A stretch of DNA of 64,000 nt from Pseudorhodoferax sp032153935 (GCF_964253035.1 NZ_CAXUQL020000001.1:6820001-6884000), one strand, 5' to 3'. Positions 25,903 through 35,400 are shown, numbered from the stretch's first letter. Notes: generated by a model from the letters alone, not told the origin. Numbers and translations are program-made.

Positions 25903-26270
25903 GCCGCCACCTCGACCCGGCGCAGCGTCTCCAGCACCTGCAAGGTGGAAAACGGCTTGACGAGGTAATCGTCGGCGCCGGCCTGCAGGCCGGCTTCCCG
26001 GTCACCGCTCTGGCCCCGCGCGGTCAGCATGACCACCCTGGTGTGCTGCAGCGCAGGGTCGTTCTTGATGCGGCGGCACACGTCCAGACCGTTGAGCAGC
26101 CCCGGCATCATCACGTCCAGCAGCACCACGTCGGGTGCCGTCTGCAGTGCACGGGCCAGGCCGCTGTCGCCGTCGCCCGCCTCCTCGATGTCGTAGTCTT
26201 CGAATTCGAGCGTCATGCGCAGCAGCTTGCGGATGTCGGCGTGGTCTTCAACGATCAGGATCTTGCGCAT
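25899..26270 (-). CDS. single-domain response regulator (CheY-like)
   Basis: 123 residues, one receiver domain: acidic pocket E8-D9 in ILIVEDHADIRK, phospho-acceptor D52 in VVLLDVMMPG, T83 in MLTARG and K105 in YLVKPF. MMPGLLNG is an unusual loop where MMPGMNG is common. The ATG at 26270 is canonical; the longer frame runs into the promoter motif. It overlaps the HD-GYP gene and probably controls it, or relays phosphate from the nearby kinase. The upstream region, shared with the divergent HTH-REC gene, holds the 16-bp motif. Confidence 0.9.
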   Translation of the reverse strand: MRKILIVEDHADIRKLLRMTLEFEDYDIEEAGDGDSGLARALQTAPDVVLLDVMMPGLLNGLDVCRRIKNDPALQHTRVVMLTARGQSGDREAGLQAGADDYLVKPFSTLQVLETLRRVEVAA

Positions 26271-26307
26271 GGGAACTCCGGAATCAGCCGGCAGGGCTGG
26301 ATTGGCG

Positions 26308-26326
26308 TTTATCATATTTATCATTT
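26308..26326. promoter_or_regulatory. tandem 9-bp AT-rich repeats, copy 1 of shared 16-bp motif
   Basis: TTTATCATA and TTTATCATT lie head to tail at 26308-26316 and 26317-26325. The 16-mer ATCATATTTATCATTT (26311-26326) recurs exactly, in inverted orientation, at 32249-32264 upstream of cheW. It sits 41 bp before the CheY-like start and about 60 bp before the divergent HTH-REC start. It is a likely binding site for a direct-repeat-binding regulator. Confidence 0.65.
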
Positions 26327-26385
26327 GAGCCAGATTCAACTGAAAATGCTAAGAGACACGGAAATCTGGTAAAACTGCACGCCAC

Positions 26386-27045
26386 ATGAAGAACTTGGCG
26401 GCCGACGGTGCCGAAACCCTGAGCACCCTGGAAACGGCCAAGCGCCTGGGCCTGGCCGTGCGCTCCGTACAGTTGATGGTCGACCGCGGGGAGCTGACGG
26501 CCTGGAAGACGCCGGGCGGGCACCGCCGCATCGCGCGGGCATCGGTCGCGCAATGGATGGCGCAACGCGACGGCACAACGGGCCAGGCCGCCAGGCCGCC
26601 GGACAGCGTGGCCGCTGCGCCCCGGGCCGCAGCGCCGACGCCGACCGCTGCGGGCAGGCGCCGCGTGCTGCTGATCGAAGACTCGGTGCACTTCCAGCGC
26701 CTGGTGTCGCTGCTGGTCGCCGACGCCTTCGCCGACGTGGAGCTGCATGTCGCCAGCGATGGCATCACTGGGCTCACGATGTACGGACAGCTGCAGCCCG
26801 ACGTGCTGATCATCGATGTGCTGCTGCCGGGCATCGACGGGCCGACGCTGATCGCCACGCTGCGTTCGCAGCCGCTGTTCGCCCAGAGCCGCCTGATCGT
26901 CATCACCTCGCTGGACGAGGCCGAGCGCGCCCCGTATGCCTATGCGCTGGCCGGTGTGCCGCTGGTCCACAAGCCCAGGCTGGCGCTGGAACTGCCGGCG
27001 CTGCTGGCCAGCGCCCTGGCCGGCATGGGCCGCCCACGGGAATGA
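26386..27045 (+). CDS. BldC/MerR-like HTH fused to a receiver domain
   Basis: 219 residues. The N-terminal domain, about 10-60, is an excisionase/BldC-type winged helix-turn-helix: TLSTLETAKRLGLAVRSVQL, then the wing KTPGGHRRI (41-49). A Pro/Ala linker (62-90) leads to a receiver at 92-215 with E98-D99, phospho-acceptor D144 in LIIDVLLPGIDG, S175-like residue in VITS and K in VHKP. A DNA-binding response regulator with the HTH at the front and of this class is unusual, since most carry a C-terminal OmpR, NarL or NtrC domain. Its promoter contains tandem 9-bp direct repeats. Proteins with BldC-like heads bind direct repeats, so autoregulation is plausible (inference). Confidence 0.85.
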   Translation: MKNLAADGAETLSTLETAKRLGLAVRSVQLMVDRGELTAWKTPGGHRRIARASVAQWMAQRDGTTGQAARPPDSVAAAPRAAAPTPTAAGRRRVLLIEDSVHFQRLVSLLVADAFADVELHVASDGITGLTMYGQLQPDVLIIDVLLPGIDGPTLIATLRSQPLFAQSRLIVITSLDEAERAPYAYALAGVPLVHKPRLALELPALLASALAGMGRPRE

Positions 27046-27118
27046 GCGCCGCGCCGGGCCGTCCCCAGCAAGTGCGCTCCCGCCTGACGCGGCGTGCTGC
27101 AGGCCGAAGGGTGCACCA

Positions 27119-27901
27119 GTGAGCCCCACCCGACCGCCCGAAGCCACGCGCACCGCAGGCGAAGCCGAAGGCCCGCCGCTGCACCTGCCCCGCGTCCTGC
27201 TGGTCGAGGACGACCCTGCGATGCGCCGCTTCGTCGATGCCGTGCTGGAGGACCAGGGGGTCGAACTGCGCAGCACGGGCTGCATCGTGGATGCGATCGC
27301 CGAACTTGCGGCCGCGCCCTGCGCGCTGGTGCTGACCGACCTGATGCTGGCGGGCGAGTCGGGCCGCAGCCTGGTGCAGCGCCTGCGGGACGAGCCGGCC
27401 CTGGGCAGCGGGCCGCGGGTGGCCGTGATGAGTGCGGGCTTGAACGCGGAGATCAGTGCAGATCTGCTGGCGCTGGGCGCCTGGCGCCTGCTGCACAAAC
27501 CGGTGTCGGTCGAACAGCTGCGCCAATGCGTGCGCGACGCTCTCGACGCGGGGCCGGCTTGCCGCGCCGCCACCGCACAGGCCGCGCCGCCCAGCGCCAT
27601 CGACACCTACTTCGGCGGCAACGCGCGCATCTACCGCCTGTACCGCGAAGCCTGCGAACAGCAGTTTCCGTACGACGTGGTGGAAGGGGACCGGGCGCTC
27701 GCCGCGCGGGATGCGGCGGCCATGCGCCGCCTTGGCCACACCCTGAAGTCCGTATTGCAGGCCTTGGGCCAGGACCTGGCGCTCGATGCGGCGCGCGCGA
27801 TCGACCTCGCGAGTGCGCAGAACGACTGGGCCGTGGTGGCGCAGCAATGGCCCGTGTTGCGCACCGCGTTGCAGGGCCTGATCGCAAGGTCCAACGGTTA
27901 A
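27119..27901 (+). CDS. receiver-HPt protein (phosphorelay intermediate)
   Basis: 260 residues from a GTG start at 27119. An N-terminal receiver (24-140) has E30-D31-D32, phospho-acceptor D74 in LVLTDLMLAGESG, S105 and K127 in LLHKPVS. After a short linker, an HPt domain (about 160-260) carries the phosphohistidine H207 in RRLGHTLKSVLQALG. This is the missing middle step between the two receiver-less histidine kinases in the island and the single-domain receivers. The start has no upstream ATG in frame; the GTG gives a domain-complete protein 73 nt behind the HTH-REC gene on the same strand, so the two are probably co-transcribed. Confidence 0.85.
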   Translation: MSPTRPPEATRTAGEAEGPPLHLPRVLLVEDDPAMRRFVDAVLEDQGVELRSTGCIVDAIAELAAAPCALVLTDLMLAGESGRSLVQRLRDEPALGSGPRVAVMSAGLNAEISADLLALGAWRLLHKPVSVEQLRQCVRDALDAGPACRAATAQAAPPSAIDTYFGGNARIYRLYREACEQQFPYDVVEGDRALAARDAAAMRRLGHTLKSVLQALGQDLALDAARAIDLASAQNDWAVVAQQWPVLRTALQGLIARSNG

Positions 27902-28009
27902 GGCAACGCTGAACAAGTCCACCACTGGCGGCTCGATTGCGTTGTGATCCGATGAAGCAACAGATGGCGCGGGCGGGTCTGCAGACTGAGGCAGGGCGCC
28001 AGCCGATCG

Positions 28010-29752
28010 TCAGAACGCCGACCAACCGTCCGTGCCGGTCTTTGCCGCAGCGTCGGCTGCATGGTTCGGCTTGGAGCCCAGTGCCTTCGCCAAGGGCTTG
28101 GACGTGAACGCCGGACGGATGACATTCCTCGCCCGGTCCGGGCCGCGGCGCTCAATCGCCGGAGCATTCCCGGAGGGGGCCGGCGCACTGGCCGCGCCTG
28201 CGTGGTCCTCCCGCGACAGCTTGAAGACCGCCACCGCCTGAACCAACTGCTGCGCCTGGTCCTTCAGGCTGGCCGCGGCGGCAGCGCTTTCTTCCACCAG
28301 GGCGGCGTTCTGCTGGGTGACCTGGTCCATCTGGCCGACGGCCTCGCCGACCTGGGCAATCCCCGCGCTCTGCTCGGTGCTGGACAAGCTGATCTCCGCG
28401 ACGATGGTGCTGACGCGCTGGATCGACCCGACGATCTCGCCCATGGTCTTGCCGGCCTGGTCCACCAGCGCCGTTCCGTGCTCCACCTGCTCGACGCTGC
28501 GGCCGATCAGCGCCTTGATCTCCTTGGCTGCCTCGGCGCTGCGTTGCGCCAGGGTACGCACCTCGCCGGCCACCACGGCGAAGCCTCGGCCTTGCTCGCC
28601 CGCACGGGCAGCTTCCACCGCGGCGTTGAGGGCCAGGATGTTGGTCTGGAAGGCGATGCCGTCGATCACGCCGATGATGTCGCCGATCTTGCGGCTGCTC
28701 TCGCTGATGTCCTGCATGGTGGTGACAACCCGGCCCACCACCTCGCCGCCTTGCGCGGCGACGGCCGATGCGCCCTGCGCCAGCTGGTCGGCCTGCCTGG
28801 CGCTTTCGGCATTGGCACGCACCGTGCTGTTCAGTTGCTCCATCGTCGCTGAAGTCTGCTGCAGCGCGCTGGCCTGCTCTTCCGTGCGTTGGCTCAGATC
28901 CTGGTTGCCATCGGCGATCTCCACACTGGCCGTGGCCACGCTTTCGGAGTTCGAGCGAACGTTGGCCACCACCTGCGCCAGACTGGACCGCATCCGGTCC
29001 AGGGCTTGCAGCACCTGGCCTGCTTCGTCTTGCGCGCTGGTGTCGACCGTGACACTCAGATCACCGGCCGCGACCCGGTTTGCGGCGGCCAGCGCCTGGC
29101 CCAGGGGACCGGTGACGGAGCGGATCAACCAGAAACCCGCCGCCGATGCCAGCACCAAGGCAAGCGCCACGGCAATCGCCATCGCGTTGCGCGCCGTCAT
29201 GTAAGCGCCGTCGCTGGCGATGCTTTCGGCGACCGAGCCGTCGTGGTTGAGCTTGACCAGCCTCTCCAACGTGGCCGAGAAGCGGGTGAACAGGGGTTTG
29301 GACTCCTTGTCCAGCATGGCGCGGGCCCGTTCCGTCTCATTCTTGCGCGAGGCTTCGATCAAACGGTCATGCATCTGCAGGTAGAGCTTCCAGTCGCTGG
29401 CGAAGCTCTCGTAGATCTTGCGCTCCTCGTCCGAACTGATGAGCTTGACGTAGGCGTCGCGGTTCTGGTCGAACGCAGCCTTGACGACGGCGATCTCCTT
29501 TTCGATGGCCGCCATGTCCGCGTTGTCGGTGGCCAGCACATGGCTGATCTCGCCGATGCGGAAATCCGACGTCTTGGTGTTCATCGCGTTGATGAGTTCC
29601 ACGCTGGGCAGCCAGTTGCTGGTGATCTCCTGCGTGGATGCACGCATCGCGCCCATCTGCCACAGGGCCAGCGCCGCGACGCCCAGCAGCATGGCGCCCA
29701 GCAAGCCGAGGATCAGTTTCAAGCGGTGGGCGATCTTGAGGTTGGCAAGCAT
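28010..29752 (-). CDS. methyl-accepting chemotaxis protein 1 (4HB sensor)
   Basis: 580 residues: TM1 about 10-32, a 155-residue periplasmic four-helix-bundle-like sensor, TM2 about 190-210, HAMP about 211-265 and a Tsr-class (36H-like) signalling domain with the hairpin tip IIGVIDGIAFQTNILALNAA and QGRGFAVVAGEVRTLAQRSA. Methylation-type Glu/Gln pairs flank it. The protein ends G-W-S-A-F, an xWxxF pentapeptide of the sort that tethers CheR and CheB. It lies 147 nt behind the second receptor on the same strand, last of a cheW-mcp-mcp row. Confidence 0.95.
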   Translation of the reverse strand: MLANLKIAHRLKLILGLLGAMLLGVAALALWQMGAMRASTQEITSNWLPSVELINAMNTKTSDFRIGEISHVLATDNADMAAIEKEIAVVKAAFDQNRDAYVKLISSDEERKIYESFASDWKLYLQMHDRLIEASRKNETERARAMLDKESKPLFTRFSATLERLVKLNHDGSVAESIASDGAYMTARNAMAIAVALALVLASAAGFWLIRSVTGPLGQALAAANRVAAGDLSVTVDTSAQDEAGQVLQALDRMRSSLAQVVANVRSNSESVATASVEIADGNQDLSQRTEEQASALQQTSATMEQLNSTVRANAESARQADQLAQGASAVAAQGGEVVGRVVTTMQDISESSRKIGDIIGVIDGIAFQTNILALNAAVEAARAGEQGRGFAVVAGEVRTLAQRSAEAAKEIKALIGRSVEQVEHGTALVDQAGKTMGEIVGSIQRVSTIVAEISLSSTEQSAGIAQVGEAVGQMDQVTQQNAALVEESAAAAASLKDQAQQLVQAVAVFKLSREDHAGAASAPAPSGNAPAIERRGPDRARNVIRPAFTSKPLAKALGSKPNHAADAAAKTGTDGWSAF

Positions 29753-29899
29753 GTTCAGTTCTTCATCGAGAAATGGGGGGTCTGGTGTTGGTGTCGAAGA
29801 AGGCCTGCCAGGACCCTGGGGGGCAGGACACGCCTGCTCTCGCGGGGGCGCCCTCTTCGACGGTCTCTCGCCGTTGGCCTTTTCGGCGCGGCCACAGTG

Positions 29900-31660
29900 T
29901 CAGAAGCTGGTCCAGTCGTCGCTGCCGGTCTTGGGCAGCCGCGCAGGGCCTGCGGTCTGCACAGCGCCATGCGCTGCGCAGCGCTGCATCGAACCGAATG
30001 CCGGTCGGATCACGTTGGCGGCAGGACGACGCTCCAAGCGACCTGCGCGCTGCGCAGCCGGTGTGGAGGGCACCGCGGCATGCGCCGCACCATCGCCTTC
30101 GAGCGAGAACACCGCGACCGCCTGAACCAGTTGATCGGCCTGGTTGCGCAGGCTCTCTGCGGCTGCCGCGCTTTCCTCGACCAAGGCCGCGTTCTGCTGG
30201 GTCACCTGGTCCATCTGCGAGACAGCCTCGCCGACCTGTCCGACAGCAGTGCTCTGTTCGCTACTGGCCGAGCTGATCTCGCCGACGATGTCGCTGACCC
30301 GCCGGATCGCCCCGACGACTTCTTCCATGGTCCGCCCGGCGCGGTCCACCAGCTCAGAACCCTGTTCCACCTGCTCGACACTGGTGGAGATCAAGGTCTT
30401 GATCTCCTTGGCCGCCTGTGCGCTGCGTTGCGCCAGGTTGCGGACTTCGCCGGCGACCACTGCAAAACCTCGCCCTTGCTCACCGGCCCGGGCCGCCTCG
30501 ACCGCTGCATTCAGCGCCAGGATGTTGGTCTGGAAGGCGATGCCGTCGATGACCCCGATGATGTCCGAGATCTTCTTGGAGCTTTCGTTGATCCCCTTCA
30601 TCGTGCTGACGACTTCGTTGACGACCTCTCCGCCCTTGACCGCCACGCTGGAGGCACCCAACGCGAGTTGATTGGCCTGTTGGGCGTTTGCCGCGTTGTG
30701 GCGAACGGTGTTGCCCAGTTCGTCCATCGTGGCGGCCGTCTGTTGCAAGGCACTGGCCTGTTCTTCGGTGCGTTGGCTGAGGTCCGCGTTGCCGGTGGCG
30801 ATCTGGGTGGAGCCAGTGGCAATGGAGTCGGAAGCCGCGCGAACCTGCTGGACGATGGCACCCAGGCTGGCCTGCATCGCGCCGAGAGAGGCCAGGACGC
30901 TGCCGGCCGGCGCATGCCGGGCACCCGTGACCGGGCTCAGATCGCCCATGGCCACTTTCTCGGCCGCGACGCTCAGCTCGGCGGGTTCGGCACCCAGGGC
31001 GCGCGACAGGCGCCGCACGATGAGTGTGCCGGCCACTGCCGCCGCGATGAAGGCGAGAGCGCAGGCCAGCAGCAGGTAGTTGCGCTCCGTCTCGAACTGC
31101 CGCTCGGCATCCTCGATCATCTGTGCAGCGTGTTCCTCGGTGTAGCTCGAATACGCATTGGTCGCCTTCGTCAACGCCGCCAGCAGCGGGCGGCATTCGT
31201 CGTTCATCCTGCGTACCGCCTCGTCGGTCTGCTTCTTGAGGGCCAGATCCACGATGCCGAGCGCGACCGGCGCGTACTGCTTCTCGATGCGCGCGATGTC
31301 GGCGATCAGCTCGCGTGCCTTCTGGGAGACACCGTCCGCGGAGGCCATCTGCAGCAGCTTGGCCATGCGCTCGGTGACGTCTTGCTGGGCCCGCTCCACA
31401 TCTGCCTTTTCGGCTTGCAGGTCGGCCTCCCGGGTCACCAGCACCAGGTTCCGCGCGGCGATGGCACGCCGGTCTACCGCGGTCCGCACCCTCTCCGCCA
31501 TGGTCGCGCGGGCATTGATCCCCTCCACGTAGCGAACGAAGTTCTGGTTGGCATCGTTGAGCGCCATCAACGACAGTCCTGCGACCAGCAGCACCAACAG
31601 GGCGAGAGCACCGAAGGCGGAGATCAATTGGGTCCGGACGGTCATGTTCTTGCGTGTCAT
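29900..31660 (-). CDS. methyl-accepting chemotaxis protein 2 (4HB sensor)
   Basis: 586 residues from the ATG at 31660 (MTRKNMTVRTQLISAFG). TM1 about 12-32, periplasmic four-helix-bundle sensor, TM2 about 190-212, HAMP-like region and a signalling domain nearly the same as that of receptor 1 in the tip (IIGVIDGIAFQTNILALNAA, QGRGFAVVAGEVRNLAQRSA). It ends D-W-T-S-F, another CheR/CheB tether. The sensor half differs clearly from that of receptor 1, so the pair probably detects different cues with a shared output. Starts 20 nt after cheW. Confidence 0.95.
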   Translation of the reverse strand: MTRKNMTVRTQLISAFGALALLVLLVAGLSLMALNDANQNFVRYVEGINARATMAERVRTAVDRRAIAARNLVLVTREADLQAEKADVERAQQDVTERMAKLLQMASADGVSQKARELIADIARIEKQYAPVALGIVDLALKKQTDEAVRRMNDECRPLLAALTKATNAYSSYTEEHAAQMIEDAERQFETERNYLLLACALAFIAAAVAGTLIVRRLSRALGAEPAELSVAAEKVAMGDLSPVTGARHAPAGSVLASLGAMQASLGAIVQQVRAASDSIATGSTQIATGNADLSQRTEEQASALQQTAATMDELGNTVRHNAANAQQANQLALGASSVAVKGGEVVNEVVSTMKGINESSKKISDIIGVIDGIAFQTNILALNAAVEAARAGEQGRGFAVVAGEVRNLAQRSAQAAKEIKTLISTSVEQVEQGSELVDRAGRTMEEVVGAIRRVSDIVGEISSASSEQSTAVGQVGEAVSQMDQVTQQNAALVEESAAAAESLRNQADQLVQAVAVFSLEGDGAAHAAVPSTPAAQRAGRLERRPAANVIRPAFGSMQRCAAHGAVQTAGPARLPKTGSDDWTSF

Positions 31661-31680
31661 GGTGAAGTTCCTTCGAGCGT

Positions 31681-32187
31681 TCAGCGTGCCAGGCCGATGT
31701 CGGCGCTGGCGACGAGTTGTTCCATGTCCAGGAGCATCAGCACGCGCTCGTGCTGGTCTTGGCGGACGCTGGCAACGCCGATGATGTAGCGCGCATCGAT
31801 GGCGCTGCTGAATCGCGGGGTGGGATGGATGTCCTCGGCCTTCAGGTCGAGGACATCCGAGACCGAATCCACCACCACGCCCACGGTGCAGCGGGGAAGA
31901 TTGAGCACGACCGTGACGGTCATCGCGTCGAACCTCGGCACCGCATCGAACCGCATCCGCAGGTCGACCACCGGCACGATCTCGCCACGCAGGTTCAGAA
32001 CGCCCGCGATGAACGCCGAGGCACCGGCGATGCGGGTCGGCGCTTCGTAGCAGCGGATCTCCTGAACGCACAGGATGCTGATCCCATACTCTTCGGAACC
32101 CAGCCGAAAGCTGAGGTATTCCTGCGGCACGGCGCACGCAACGGCGCTGCGTTCGGGGCTTCGATGGAGAGCTGGATCGACGGTCAT
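31681..32187 (-). CDS. cheW: CheW coupling protein
   Basis: Adaptor joining receptors to a CheA kinase. 168 residues with the CheW fold: EYLSFRLGSEEYGISILCVQEIR, then IAGVLNLRGEIVPVVDLRMRF, and VVVDSVSDVLDL. The glycine-arginine surface that binds CheA and receptors (NLRG) is present. No cheA, cheY or cheR lies in the window, so it must feed a kinase encoded elsewhere, or a dedicated one. The 16-bp AT motif is 62-77 bp upstream. Confidence 0.93.
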   Translation of the reverse strand: MTVDPALHRSPERSAVACAVPQEYLSFRLGSEEYGISILCVQEIRCYEAPTRIAGASAFIAGVLNLRGEIVPVVDLRMRFDAVPRFDAMTVTVVLNLPRCTVGVVVDSVSDVLDLKAEDIHPTPRFSSAIDARYIIGVASVRQDQHERVLMLLDMEQLVASADIGLAR

Positions 32188-32248
32188 GTGAATGGCTCCA
32201 GGTTTGGACGGGGAGGAGTTGGCTTGGGTGACCGTGAATGTACTTTTA

Positions 32249-32264
32249 AAATGATAAATATGAT
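32249..32264. promoter_or_regulatory. copy 2 of the shared 16-bp motif, upstream of cheW
   Basis: AAATGATAAATATGAT is the exact reverse complement of the 16-mer at 26311-26326. ATGAT recurs at 32251, 32260 and 32272. It lies in the 233-bp gap between cheW and the REC-EAL gene, next to a weak minus-strand -10 (TACATT, plus 32237-32242), a position suited to an activator. The rest of the gap (32188-32420) holds no gene. Confidence 0.65.
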
Positions 32265-32420
32265 CGGTAAAATGATTTAAATGGATCTGTTCGTTAAAAT
32301 CTTCTCGGATGGACTGGGGTGGGCACTCTGACGGGGCGTGCCATCCGCGATCCCGCGCAGGGATTCAGGAGTGGAAAAGCGGCTCCGGCAGAGTGCGGAT
32401 GCCATGGAGATCGGAGCGCG

Positions 32421-35400
32421 CTAACGGACGGCGGCGGCGGCCTGGAGCATGTGCGCGAAGTCCGGCTCGGGGACGGGGCGGCTGATCAGGTAGCCCTGCA
32501 ACTGGTCGCACCGCAGCCGGCGCAGCGTCTCGGCCTGCTGCTCGGTCTCCACGCCTTCGGCCACCACCGCCATGTGCATCGCGTGCGCCAGCGAGACCAT
32601 GGTGGACACCAGCGTCATGCTGCTGGCGTCGTCGTGCATGGCCACCGTGAACGCCCGGTCGATCTTCAGCACCTGCGCGGGAAGCCGGTTCAGGTACGCC
32701 AGGGACGAATACCCGGTGCCGAAGTCGTCGATGGCCAGCGCGATGCCGTGTTCGCGCAGGCGCCCGAGTTTGTCGATGGTGTTGTCCACGTCCTCCATCG
32801 CCGCGCTCTCGGTGATCTCGAGCTCGATGCCGGCCTCGCTGCCCGAGCTGCCGCCCAGTGCCGCCAGCACGGTGTCGACGAAGTCGTGCCTGAGCAGTTG
32901 AACGGCCGAGACATTGACCGCGACGGGAGGCGCTGCCAGGCCGCGTGCCATCCAGCGCCGACGGTCCTGTGCCGCCTGGCGCAGGGCCCAGGAGCCGACC
33001 TCCACGATCAGGCCACTCTCTTCCATCAAGGGAATGAACTTGAAGGGAGGCACCAGCCCGAGTTCGGGATCCTGCCAGCGGATCAAGGCCTCCACGCCGA
33101 CGATGCAACGGGTCTGGGCATCCACCTTGGGCTGGTAGTGCAGCACGAAGCGCTCGCGCGCCAGCGCATCGCGCAGCCGCATCTCCAGCGCGATCTTTTC
33201 GGTGATCGCCCTGCCGACCTGCGCGTCGTACAGCAGCACGCGCTCGGAGGACCGCTTGGCGCGTTTGACGGCCGCCTCGGCATGGCGGAACAGCGTCTCG
33301 GCATGGGCGCCATCCTGCGGACAGATGGCCACCCCGAGCCGGGCCGCTACGTGGATGGCGGTGCCGCCGCAAACAAACACCTCGCCGAAGCAGGACCGGA
33401 TGAAGTCGGTCAAGGTCCTCAGGAGTTCGATGCCCTGCGGCGCGTTCTGGATCACCATGCCGAACTGGTCCGGCCCCACGCGCGCCAGCCGACTGCGGTC
33501 GCCCAAGGCGGCCAGCATTCGCCCCGCCACCTGGCGCAACAGCTCGTCGCCGGTGTGCCGGCCCCACAGGTCGTTGATGGACTTGAAGCGCTCGATGTCC
33601 AGCACCCCGATGGCCACGCGCGTGTGGGTGGTTCCGGCGGCATCCAGGAACTGGGCCACGCGTTCGTTGAACAGCATGCCGTTGGCGTGGCCCGTCAACG
33701 CATCGTAGTAGGCCAGGTGATTCAGTTGCTCGGCCTGGTGCAGGTGGTCCATCGCGAACGACAGGTCGCCGGCCAACTCGCGCAGCAGCTTGATCTCGTC
33801 CGCGTCGAAGAAGTCCACTTCGTCTGCATAGAGCATGAGGAGCCCACGCGTCACCGTCGCGACCACCAGCGGCAGGGCGACGGCGGACCTGGCTCCGGCC
33901 TTCAGGGACGACTCCCGCAACGACATCCAGGGGCTGCGGTCGATGTCGTTCACCACGATCGGCTGCTGGCGCACGATGATCTGCTCGAACTGCAGACTGC
34001 CGGTGTCCAGGTGCTTGTGGAGCTCGGCGCCCAGATGCTCGAAGTAGCCGCTCGCCGTGCCGTCGTGCTGGCCGGCCACGATCTCGACGCGCAGGGGATC
34101 CGCGTGCAGCAAGCCGATCCACGCCATCTTGAACCGGCCGGTCTCGATGGCGACGCGACAAGCATCGCGGAAGAGTTCGTCACGCTCCTTGGCGCGCAGG
34201 ACCAGCGCGTTGATGTCGCTCATCACGGTGGAGACGCGGTGCAGCCGGCGGATGCGCTGCTCGGCCTGCTTGCGTTCGGTGATGTCCTCGTGCGTCACGA
34301 CCACGCGGACCGGGCCATCCCCGGCGAAGCGCGAGACGCGCGCGACGAACCAGCGCGCCTGCGTGGGCGCATCGCAGGCGTACTCCATCGTGAACGTCTC
34401 CTGCTGCGCCTGGACCACGCACTGGATGCCGGCGGCCAGGGCGCGTGCGTCGACCGCCTGTGCGCCCTGCACCTGCGCGCAGGCGTGCAGGTAGTTCGCG
34501 CCTTCCGGGGCGTGCAGCAGCGCCGGCTCGGCGTGCACCTGCGCGAACGTGCGCCAGGCGCGGTTGACGGTCAGGACCACCCCCGTGCTGTCGATCACGC
34601 ACACGTGCTCAGGCAGCGAATCCAGCGTGGCGCGGATGAAATGCTCGGAGGCCCTGAGCGCGTCCTTCGCCCGCCTGCGCTGCACGAACTGGCCCAGCTG
34701 GTCGCCGATCACGCGCGCCGAGGCCTGGATGCGCGCGTCGGGTTCGCGCCGGTCGCGCCCCAGGAAACTCAGCACGCCCAGGACTCGGCCACCGCTGAAG
34801 AACGGGAACAGCGTGGCACTGACCACGCCCTCGTTGGGAAGCACGGCCCGGTGCATCAGCCTGGGCTCGGCGCGCAGGTCGGGAATCCACAGCGGCTCGG
34901 CGGTGCGCCACACGCGTCCGGCCAGGCCTTCCCCGGGCCGCAGGACCGTCACGTCCTCGGCGTCCGAGACCAGCACGTCCATGGCGGGCGCCCGCCATTG
35001 CGCAGCCAGGCGCAGCACGCCGGCGGCTTCGTCGACCTGCCAGAAGCGTCCGATGGCCCAGTGCTGGGATGCGCAGATGGCCTGCAGCACGCTGGACAAG
35101 GCGCTGTCCATCGTGTCCACGCTGGCCAGGGCGCGCGCCACCTGGTGTTCCAGCCGCAGCAGCACGCCTTCGCGCTCGCGTGCATCGGCCTGGATCTGCA
35201 GCAGACCGACCTGCTGTTGCACCTGGGCATACAGGTTGCTGTTCTCGTAGAAGCGACCGACCTGCGCGGCCTGCACGGCCAGGGTGCGCTGGTCGTCCTC
35301 GTCGAAGCCGTCGCTGTTCAGCTTGTCGAGCAGAAGGACCCAGCCGTAGCGGCTGCGCAGCGAGACCACTGGTGCCCGCAGGGCACTGGGCACACCGGGG

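Noticed and set aside
32188..32420. sigma28 flagellar promoter upstream of cheW
   Set aside because: CCGATC is present but no TAAA at the required distance.
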